Part shown: positions 1-5,688 of the stretch, piece by piece
Layout: every line of letters starts with the position of its first letter
Position numbering within the stretch: the stretch's first letter is position 1
Assembly: GCA_964511025.1 (NCBI GenBank)
Contig: CAZEDK010000052.1
Span: 1 to 8,411, forward strand
Length of the DNA: 8,411 bases
Source of the DNA: CAZEDK01 sp964511025
GTDB lineage: Bacteria > Patescibacteriota > Gracilibacteria > UBA1369 > GWF2-33-10
Direction: 5' to 3'
The notes under the pieces: model-generated
Database searches by the model: none
What the model saw: only the letters and a program-made list of their open reading frames with translations
What the model was told of the DNA's origin: nothing
Position numbers and translations under genes: made by a program

Positions 1-810
1 GTTTTATATAAATATTATTTAAGTCTTGGCGGAACGAAAGTATCAGGAAATCTTTTAAGTGATAAATGGCCAAGCTGGGCTGATGAGGCTGTTACTTGGG
101 CGATTAATTCAGGAATTTATGATTCAAAGGATTCTGTAATGGAAAGTGTTGATGACAATTCCATGAAATACATGATGGCGGTTGTGTTGGAGAGGTTTTA
201 TATTGCTAGTGGTTTCAATGTTCAAACTGGAGATATTATTAAAGGTGCTACCAAAGAAAACATTGTAAAACAAGTTAACAATGCTTTTGGTATTAAAACA
301 GATTGGGAAACGATTGCGAAAATAAGCTTCAAAGATCCAAATAGTTCGATAGAGGATATTTTGAAGTCAGATAAACCTTATGTTCGAATTGGAACAAAAA
401 TTACAACAAATATTACAGATAAATTAAATAAATTAAATATAGATAGAGCCGCAGAAGCTATGAGTGTTATTTGGGATCTTTCTACTGCAGTATATAAATT
501 TAGGACTAATGGAGAGTGGGATATGAAAAATGATAAAAGCATTGAATATGCTAAATTGCTTGGAGGCGGTGTCAAGAATAGGACATATTGGTCATATATT
601 TATAATGGCCAATTCATTAGATATGACGCGCCAGGTAATATTAATTTTGGTTATGTGATGCATGCTTTAAATATATCAGAAAGTGATTTAAAAATTGGCG
701 CTACAATGGAACAAATTGTCAGTAACATTATAAATGGAAAATTAGAATTTGGAGATAATCCAGGCGACTGGGAATATATAAAAATGGGTTATGATTTATA
801 TAGCAAGTAG
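1..810 (+). CDS. SLH-like surface protein with C-terminal type 44 polymorphic toxin-like domain (5' partial)
   Basis: The reading frame is open from base 1, so the ATG at 139 is internal and the true start lies upstream; 269 residues are visible. Residues 21-67 match the SLH pattern (DKWPSWADEAVTWAI, then GI, ending in VLERFY), and the preceding LYKYY looks like the end of an earlier repeat. SLH repeats tether proteins to cell-wall polymers. From about residue 171 to the end the pattern resembles the polymorphic toxin type 44 domain (Ntox44, a predicted RNase): GEWDMK at 171-176, YDAPGNINFGYV at 208-219, and GDNPGD followed by IKMGYDLY at 251-267. The domain sits at the extreme C-terminus, as in polymorphic toxins. 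The middle (about 70-165) is not recognised. The next gene starts 28 bases downstream and is the candidate immunity gene. SLH-like assignment is fairly sure; the toxin call is from remembered family motifs and activity is inferred. Confidence 0.8.
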   Translation, partial: VLYKYYLSLGGTKVSGNLLSDKWPSWADEAVTWAINSGIYDSKDSVMESVDDNSMKYMMAVVLERFYIASGFNVQTGDIIKGATKENIVKQVNNAFGIKTDWETIAKISFKDPNSSIEDILKSDKPYVRIGTKITTNITDKLNKLNIDRAAEAMSVIWDLSTAVYKFRTNGEWDMKNDKSIEYAKLLGGGVKNRTYWSYIYNGQFIRYDAPGNINFGYVMHALNISESDLKIGATMEQIVSNIINGKLEFGDNPGDWEYIKMGYDLYSK

Positions 811-838
811 CTAATTTTTTATTAATTTTATCTTTAAA

Positions 839-1537
839 ATGAATAAACATTTACTCAAAATATTAAAAATTATAAAAATTACAACTTTATTCTTACTTAA
901 ATCCTTTATAGGATTTATAGCAAGTTTAGTAATTTTATATTTAATATATTTGACAATAGTTCAGGTAGATAATTTAATTTTTAGACCTATTAGAGAAAAG
1001 GAAGAAGAATTGAAATTAGAAGAGAAATACAAAACTATAACTTGGCAGACTTATAAGAATGATATCTTTCGTATCGAATTTGAATATCCTGATAAATATA
1101 TTGAATATATAGATCCATCTTTTTTCACTAATGAAACTGAAATAAGTGTATCAGATACAGTTAAAAAACATGGTTATATTACATTGAAAAGTAGCTATAA
1201 TAATATATATAGTGGAGATCTATTAGATATAAACATTTATATATATGACAATAATGAAATTTCAAGCATTAAACATATTAAGCAGTTAGATTGCTATGAT
1301 CCACGGTATTTTGAATGTAGCGATATGTTTGATTTGAATCAAAATTTTAAAGATTATGAAAGATTATCTTATAAAATGGAAAGGGACATGTCTACCCCAA
1401 AAGAAAAACTTACATGGACAATAAATAAAATGATAATAAGAAGAAAATTAAATGATAAAGTTTTATATTATGTTATTCAACCAAGTTATGGAGGTAAACT
1501 TACAGATAGGATATTTGATTCAATTAACTTTTTTTAG
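839..1537 (+). CDS. Membrane-anchored protein with PsbP-like extracytoplasmic domain; candidate immunity protein
   Basis: This 232-residue protein starts with a Lys-rich stretch and a long hydrophobic segment (about residues 13-43). The positive-inside rule places the rest outside the membrane. A short charged helix (about 52-65, EKEEELKLEEKY) leads into a domain opening with W69-Q-T-Y and then I-E-F-E-YP. That opening, and the end FDSINFF, resemble the PsbP/Mog1-like lipoproteins common in CPR genomes (W-x-x-Y...F-x-YP...ILSTFKF). The family call is tentative. The gene lies 28 bases after the toxin-like gene on the same strand, the usual place for an immunity gene, but no immunity family is recognised. 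An extracytoplasmic domain is also unexpected for neutralising a cytoplasmic RNase. It is very AT-rich: 8 of the 60 bases at 841-900 are G or C. No Shine-Dalgarno sequence precedes the ATG. Confidence 0.75.
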   Translation: MNKHLLKILKIIKITTLFLLKSFIGFIASLVILYLIYLTIVQVDNLIFRPIREKEEELKLEEKYKTITWQTYKNDIFRIEFEYPDKYIEYIDPSFFTNETEISVSDTVKKHGYITLKSSYNNIYSGDLLDINIYIYDNNEISSIKHIKQLDCYDPRYFECSDMFDLNQNFKDYERLSYKMERDMSTPKEKLTWTINKMIIRRKLNDKVLYYVIQPSYGGKLTDRIFDSINFF

Positions 1538-1677
1538 GGGCATGTCAAATTTTATTATCTTGTAAGGTAATTTTTTAAGAAAACCGTCATGTTTAGAGGA
1601 TCGTTATTATCAAACTTAAAAATTTTGATTTATACAATTTATTTGTTAAGATGATCGGGATTTCTTAAATAGAAAAT
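1538..1677. other. AT-rich intergenic gap before the pilin-like pair
   Basis: These 140 bases hold no credible ORF and no convincing terminator. The only promoter-like match is a weak one: TTGATT at 1625-1630 and TAAGAT at 1647-1652, 16 bases apart, 26 bases before the ATG at 1678. A promoter is expected here because the gene upstream looks functionally unrelated and differs in base composition. Confidence 0.4.
1625..1652 (+). promoter_or_regulatory. Weak candidate sigma-70-type promoter
   Basis: TTGATT (1625-1630) and TAAGAT (1647-1652) are separated by 16 bases. The -10 matches only four of six consensus positions. It would give a leader of about 20 bases for the gene at 1678. Position supports it more than sequence does. 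Confidence 0.25.
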
Positions 1678-2121
1678 ATGAAAAAATACGATTATAAAAA
1701 ATATAGTTCTTGGATTGTTGTTGTGGCTATGTTGTCAATAGGATTTTTAGGCGGAACAGCTTATGGGACGATAACAACAAATGAAAAAGTTATAAATAGT
1801 TTCATTGCTACCGGTTTGGCTAGTGAAGGGCTGGATGCCTTGATAGAGCAAGGAGGCGCAAAAATTAATGCCGGAAATGTCTATATTGTATCACTTGATA
1901 AAAATGATAAATGGAATATTGAGCAAACAGACAAAGCAATGGAAGAGGTAAAAACGACCAAAGAAAAGTTTTTTCAGATGAAGAAAGAAAACACAAAATT
2001 TTATAGAATTGTAAAAGTCGAGGACGCTGATAAAGTATATAAACTGACAGCTATAGTATATTTTGGTAACGGGAAAAAGCTAGAACAGACGAGTCTTGCA
2101 ACTCTTATAGCCAAAGATTAA
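1678..2121 (+). CDS. Single-pass membrane protein of unknown function, paired with the PilX-like gene
   Basis: This 147-residue protein is not recognised. It has a Lys/Tyr-rich N-terminus (MKKYDYKKYSS), one hydrophobic helix at about residues 12-30 (WIVVVAMLSIGFLGGTAYG) and an extracytoplasmic domain of about 115 residues. That domain alternates a small/Gly segment, strands such as VYIVSL and FYRIVKV, and a Lys/Glu-rich helix (about 87-106). It has no cysteine and no prepilin G-F-x-x-x-E motif, so it is not an ordinary pilin. The stop codon is 12 bases before the ATG of the PilX-like gene, which suggests one transcript and perhaps a role in the same pilus or secretion machine. The start is preceded by A/T-rich sequence without a Shine-Dalgarno motif. 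The gene is confident; the function is open. Confidence 0.75.
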   Translation: MKKYDYKKYSSWIVVVAMLSIGFLGGTAYGTITTNEKVINSFIATGLASEGLDALIEQGGAKINAGNVYIVSLDKNDKWNIEQTDKAMEEVKTTKEKFFQMKKENTKFYRIVKVEDADKVYKLTAIVYFGNGKKLEQTSLATLIAKD

Positions 2122-2133
2122 CCATTTAATCTT
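2114..2133 (+). promoter_or_regulatory. Perfect hairpin bridging a stop codon and the next start codon
   Basis: AAGATTAA (2114-2121) and TTAATCTT (2126-2133) are exact complements around the loop CCAT. The left arm contains the TAA stop of the upstream gene, and the right arm ends directly against the ATG at 2134. It fills the place where a ribosome binding site would be. A ribosome finishing the upstream gene would melt it, so translational coupling is the natural inference. There is no T-run after it, so it is not an intrinsic terminator. Confidence 0.55.
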
Positions 2134-3237
2134 ATGTATAAACACAAAAACAAAGCCTTTTCTCTTTTCGTTGCGTTGTCTCTTATCACTGCAATGAGCA
2201 TGGTATCTTTGACATTGGGCGGAATAATACTCAATAGTCTGCAAAGAACAAATGAAGATCAAGAATCACAGCAAGCATACTACAGCGCAAGGTCAGCAAA
2301 GAAATTAGCGAGACTGGAGCTCAAAGATAAGGGTCCGGGTTATGAAAGTAGCGCGACATGGTCTGATCCAAACATGGGAGATATTTTTTGGAATATTAAG
2401 GGACTAATTGACGCTAAACTGACCGTTACAGGTTCTACCGGCAGTGATGATTACTACACAATACCAATCAAAGGCAAAGGAGATGCTCTGAATGATTGTT
2501 CTCAAACGTCTACAGGAGACTTGGAAAATTGGTATCATGCTTGTAATTGGTACAAACTATATCCAGGAGAATCTGTCGCGATACCTCTATACATCGAAAA
2601 AAATGGAGTCATATATAATCCAAGCGATGATCCTGAAACATATTTTAATTTGAGTGATATAAAAATAGTTTTTCGTAGTCCATGCGCGTCAGCAGATCAA
2701 TCATCCAACCCTGACTGTCCAAGATATGAAATACACAGCGATTTCGACAAAGAAATAGTGGTGAACTGGATAATCAATGGAACCTGTAACAATGAAGATT
2801 GTTTCGCTTATACGTATAAAGATGACGGGACTCCAATAGACGATTCCAGCATCAGTGGCGCTGAAATTAACGTTGTTAGTTCAGACAATACACCGCTATT
2901 TGATCAAAACTCATTAAACAGTATTAATCTAGTAAATACAATTGATGTAAATACTGGCCAACTATCACAACCTGGCTTGCTAGAATTCCTCACTGATCCT
3001 TATTATGGCTTGAAGCAAGCTGTTATACAAATGACAGCAATCACTGGAATATATGCAGATGACGGCGTTTCATCCATTCCATACTTTGAATACCAAATAG
3101 AATTCAAAAGTGATGGAGCATTTGCAGATAGATACGAAAGCATCAATTACGGAGCTGAAACTCAAAATTTCAATTTCGAAGATGAAGATAAAGAAGAACT
3201 TCAACCGAATTTATCAGAATTCACTGTTTCGTTATGA
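2134..3237 (+). CDS. PilX-like minor pilin / prepilin-like exported protein
   Basis: The N-terminus (MYKHKNKAFSLFVALSLITAM) followed by a hydrophobic helix to about residue 35, then ESQQAYYSARSAKKLARLEL (about 43-62), follows the PilX N-terminal pattern in which A-[FY]-[YS]-A-x-S-G-x-E ends the helix. PilX-type proteins are low-abundance type IV pilus components. The usual Gly before the processed Phe is Ala here, and the Glu at mature position 5 is absent, as is common in PilX-like proteins. The remaining roughly 300 residues are unrecognised, beta-rich and acidic near the C-terminus, with six cysteines in three close pairs (NDC...HAC, SPC...DC, TC..DC) that could form disulfides. Codon use is richer in C/G than in the genes to the left (25 G/C in 60 bases at 2461-2520). 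It ends in TGA, with a TAA five codons further on. No Shine-Dalgarno sequence is present. Confidence 0.8.
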   Translation: MYKHKNKAFSLFVALSLITAMSMVSLTLGGIILNSLQRTNEDQESQQAYYSARSAKKLARLELKDKGPGYESSATWSDPNMGDIFWNIKGLIDAKLTVTGSTGSDDYYTIPIKGKGDALNDCSQTSTGDLENWYHACNWYKLYPGESVAIPLYIEKNGVIYNPSDDPETYFNLSDIKIVFRSPCASADQSSNPDCPRYEIHSDFDKEIVVNWIINGTCNNEDCFAYTYKDDGTPIDDSSISGAEINVVSSDNTPLFDQNSLNSINLVNTIDVNTGQLSQPGLLEFLTDPYYGLKQAVIQMTAITGIYADDGVSSIPYFEYQIEFKSDGAFADRYESINYGAETQNFNFEDEDKEELQPNLSEFTVSL

Positions 3238-3257
3238 CAAGTCAAAATTTAATTACT

Positions 3258-3333
3258 GTCATTCCTGCGCCCGCCTGAATGTACTCGGGCAGGAAAGCAG
3301 GAATCTAGTAGGACAAATTATCTTTGTATTTCA
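3258..3333. repeat. Dispersed intergenic palindromic repeat, copy 1
   Basis: GTCATTCCTGC opens the element at 3258. The arms ATTCCTGC (3261-3268) and GCAGGAAT (3297-3304) are exact complements, with an inner pair GCCCG (3269-3273) / CGGGC (3286-3290). After the palindrome come AGTAGG (3307-3312) and TTTGTATTTCA (3323-3333). The same order and near-identical spacing occur at 7826-7877. The element starts 20 bases after the stop of the PilX-like gene and could serve as a transcription end or RNA-stabilising hairpin. Confidence 0.75.
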
Positions 3334-3386
3334 GCTCGATTGAGTTGACTAAATTACAAAGCAGTTAGTAACTATAGCTGAAAAAT

Positions 3387-3414
3387 TTGACTTTGCAACA
3401 AAATTTGATATAAT
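3387..3414 (+). promoter_or_regulatory. Sigma-70-type promoter with extended -10
   Basis: TTGACT (3387-3392) and a perfect TATAAT (3409-3414) are 16 bases apart, and TGA just before the -10 makes the extended form TGNTATAAT. Transcription would begin near 3421, leaving a leader of about 24 bases before the ATG at 3445. It is the best promoter in the window and separates the large surface protein gene from the pilin-like pair. Confidence 0.8.
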
Positions 3415-3444
3415 TCCCTCTATCTTGAGTATTAACATAAATTT

Positions 3445-5628
3445 ATGAGAAAAGAATCTGATGGCTCGTCTGAGCATGATAGAATAATGAGTAATGCAAA
3501 GAAAAGAACAGGAAACAATCATCTAGGCGCTATGTTGGGAGCAGCTTTGGCAATGGCTCCTTTGGCGCAAACAATGGCATCGATTCCGGGAATTGCTGTT
3601 GGACCCGATGCGGCTGCCGTAATTGATGGTTCGATAGAAAGAGATTTCGATGATGCTTTTGGTGATGATGTTAGGTCAGCTCCTGTTAATTCTACAGTTA
3701 CACTTTTAGTTGAATCAGGCAGGGTAAAAATTATGAGAGATATTGCAGGTGGAACCGGTGATATTGAACTTACTGATGACCTAACTGTAGATGGGTGGGA
3801 AAACGGCCTACCAACCGGTGGCTGTAACGCCGGGCCAAATAGGGCTATTTTGTTTGAAGATGAATCGTCCCCTGTAGATAATGTTGCTTATGTCAAAGTA
3901 GAAGGAGATACGATAACTGCTTTAGCTGTAGGTAGTATTGAGGAACCTATAGAATGTGTAGGCGGTCAAGATGGAGAAGGAAGGAATTTTGGAATTATCA
4001 GCGGAATAGCATATGGTGATTATGACACAGGAGCTGCCATTAGAGGGGTGGCGTTTGTCGAGCGGACAGATGAAGACATCGAGCTGGTAAAAAAAGAAGC
4101 CGAGCTGGCAGGTAAAGAAGCCAAGCAGGAAGATCTAGAAAAAATGAAAGTAACCTATGCAGATTGGGCGAGTTATTTCAAGGGAGAATCTCCTTCGACT
4201 GCTGTGTATCCATACGGTATTGCTGTGTTAGATGGTGAAAATCCTGAATTTGCAATGAATACAGATTTAAGCAATTTATATGTAGCGAATATAATTATTG
4301 CTTCTAATGGAGATATGGATTTTGTAGCTTTCAACAGTGGTAATCCGATAATGAATATTTCCCTTGGTGAGATGGCGATGGATAAAGGCGGATATATATA
4401 TATAGGTAGGAGCTCGTATGCATATCAGATATCCTACAAAAGTGAAACTCCAACATCGAGAAAGACCGCACGCAATTTATTTACTCTTGGTAATTTAGTC
4501 GTTAACGCTGAAGATGGTTTTGTTTATGCGGTGGAAAATGATGGAGGTTATGTTGGACGAATAAGTCCTAACGATTTCGAAGGTAAGACTTTCACAGTAG
4601 TCGAAGGACTTAACAATTACTACACCGACATCGCCGCAGTCCCCCAGGATGATTCGACATCCGAACCTTCTCCATCTCCAACCCCAGCACCCGATCCAAC
4701 AAATCCACCAGACCCAACTCAAACCCCGGAAGATCCAACTACAAATCCCGACACCACAGAAAACCCAACAGAGGAACCGATAGCAGATTCTGATGGTGAT
4801 GGAATAGATGACAGCGAGGATAATTGTCCAGAGGATGCAAATGCCGAGCAAGGGGATATAGACGAAGATGGAATTGGTGATCTGTGTGATAATGATAAAG
4901 ATGGTGACGGTATAGATAATGCTACTGATGAATGTCCAACAGTGGCTGCTGGCGATGAAGGGGGTGAAGAAAAGAAGGGATGTCCTGGTGAAGATGAGGA
5001 AGAATACCCTGATGATGTGGAAGATTATGTTGCAAGTACCGATGGTCAAGAAAATGATCCTGCAGTAGAAGAAGGTCCTTTTGATGTAGAGGTTTTAGCT
5101 GACGGAACAGTTGTGATTCATGGAATAGATAGTGAATCAGCTGAAGATGAAGCTTTGATTACTTATGATCCAGATAAATATGTAGAAATCACAGTTGAAA
5201 CAGAAGATGGTCCTATTGAATTAGTTACCGGAGGAGGAGGTGAAATTGCTGGCACAGTAGATGGTGATGGTGGTTTATATAAACAATCAGCTCAAGAAAC
5301 AACTGGAAGTAGTAAGTCAATTACAATAAGTGATCAAGTAGTATATATGAATGGCGTTTTAATGGGTGGATCAGCTACTATTAATGATGTTAAAATAATA
5401 GAACAAGACGACACAGTTTCTACACCAACACCAGAGGAAGTAGTAGATAATGATTCTCATATAAATTCTAATTCTTCAGGAATATTTGGCTGTAGTGTGT
5501 CCGGCGATATGCAGGGATCTCAAGAAAATATGCCTTGGGTTGTTATAGGCTTAGCTACTAGTGCACTTATAAATAGAAGAAAAAGAATAGGAGCTAATCC
5601 AAATACAGGAAATAAACCCACAGTTTAA
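3445..5628 (+). CDS. Large exported surface protein with propeller-like body, TSP3 calcium repeats and C-terminal sorting tail
   Basis: This protein has 727 residues. The signal peptide core is about 27-45 (GAMLGAALAMAPLAQ, then TMA), after a long n-region; M15 (base 3487) would give a more ordinary signal peptide and is an alternative start. Residues about 55-400 are a strand-rich body with repeated blades such as GDMDFVAF, GGYIYIG and GFVYAVENDGG, suggesting a beta-propeller, interrupted by a charged helix at about 204-240 (Glu/Lys/Ala-rich). Residues 402-446 are a Pro/Thr/Ser linker. Residues 447-516 contain thrombospondin type 3-like Ca-binding repeats (DSDGDGIDD, DIDEDGIGD, DKDGDGID with NCP and ECP). 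The C-terminus has GC683SVSG, a hydrophobic stretch (696-709) and RRKR, like MYXO-CTERM-type sorting tails, plus 13 extra residues. It is probably secreted and cell-surface bound. Its ligand is unknown. It is transcribed from its own promoter. Confidence 0.85.
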   Translation: MRKESDGSSEHDRIMSNAKKRTGNNHLGAMLGAALAMAPLAQTMASIPGIAVGPDAAAVIDGSIERDFDDAFGDDVRSAPVNSTVTLLVESGRVKIMRDIAGGTGDIELTDDLTVDGWENGLPTGGCNAGPNRAILFEDESSPVDNVAYVKVEGDTITALAVGSIEEPIECVGGQDGEGRNFGIISGIAYGDYDTGAAIRGVAFVERTDEDIELVKKEAELAGKEAKQEDLEKMKVTYADWASYFKGESPSTAVYPYGIAVLDGENPEFAMNTDLSNLYVANIIIASNGDMDFVAFNSGNPIMNISLGEMAMDKGGYIYIGRSSYAYQISYKSETPTSRKTARNLFTLGNLVVNAEDGFVYAVENDGGYVGRISPNDFEGKTFTVVEGLNNYYTDIAAVPQDDSTSEPSPSPTPAPDPTNPPDPTQTPEDPTTNPDTTENPTEEPIADSDGDGIDDSEDNCPEDANAEQGDIDEDGIGDLCDNDKDGDGIDNATDECPTVAAGDEGGEEKKGCPGEDEEEYPDDVEDYVASTDGQENDPAVEEGPFDVEVLADGTVVIHGIDSESAEDEALITYDPDKYVEITVETEDGPIELVTGGGGEIAGTVDGDGGLYKQSAQETTGSSKSITISDQVVYMNGVLMGGSATINDVKIIEQDDTVSTPTPEEVVDNDSHINSNSSGIFGCSVSGDMQGSQENMPWVVIGLATSALINRRKRIGANPNTGNKPTV
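4783..4992 (+). other. Thrombospondin type 3-like calcium-binding repeat region within the surface protein
   Basis: The encoded stretch carries three D-x-D-x-D-G-I-x-D loops (DSDGDGIDD, DIDEDGIGD, DKDGDGIDN) alternating with Cys motifs (DNCP, DLCD, DECP, KGCP). TSP3 repeats bind calcium and form a rigid stalk. The Pro/Thr-rich linker before it (4648-4782) and the membrane-anchored tail after it place it as a spacer between the outer domain and the cell surface. Confidence 0.75.
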
Positions 5629-5658
5629 GTTAAAAAACATCAAAATAATATGATTTTG

Positions 5659-5667
5659 TGATATAAT
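5659..5667 (+). promoter_or_regulatory. Extended -10 promoter of the adenylate cyclase gene
   Basis: TGATATAAT at 5659-5667 is an exact TGNTATAAT and is the same nonamer as the promoter at 3406-3414. No good -35 is seen 16-18 bases upstream. A short inverted repeat, CAAAAT (5641-5646) / ATTTTG (5653-5658), occupies the spacer and could be a binding site. Transcription would begin near 5674, so the ATGs at 5668 and 5671 would lie outside the mRNA. Confidence 0.65.
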
Positions 5668-5688
5668 ATGATGATAAAGTGTTTTTTT

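Noticed and set aside
139..141. ATG as the start of the first gene
   Set aside because: The same frame is open to base 1, and residues upstream of this ATG are an essential part of the SLH-like repeat, so the ATG is internal.
378..575. 65-codon minus-strand ORF
   Set aside because: It lies wholly inside the toxin-like gene and has no family features.
801..820. Possible intrinsic terminator (TAGC-AAGTA-GCTA then a T-rich run)
   Set aside because: The stem has only four base pairs, overlaps the stop codon and is too weak to call; it would also separate the toxin from its likely partner.
3235..3252. TGA read as an amino acid (Gly, as in Gracilibacteria and Absconditabacteria)
   Set aside because: Reading through would add only five codons before TAA, and no long gene in the window has an internal TGA, so the standard code fits.
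3110..3343. 77-codon plus-strand ORF
   Set aside because: It is out of frame within the end of the PilX-like gene and runs through the palindromic repeat, with no protein-like character.
4392..4404. Alternating TA tract inside the surface protein gene
   Set aside because: It is a 13-base stretch encoding an ordinary strand (GYIYIG); too little to claim phase variation.
4495..5049. 184-codon minus-strand ORF rich in Ile, Phe and Trp
   Set aside because: It is the antisense of the acidic TSP3 and Pro-rich linker codons; the hydrophobicity is an artefact.
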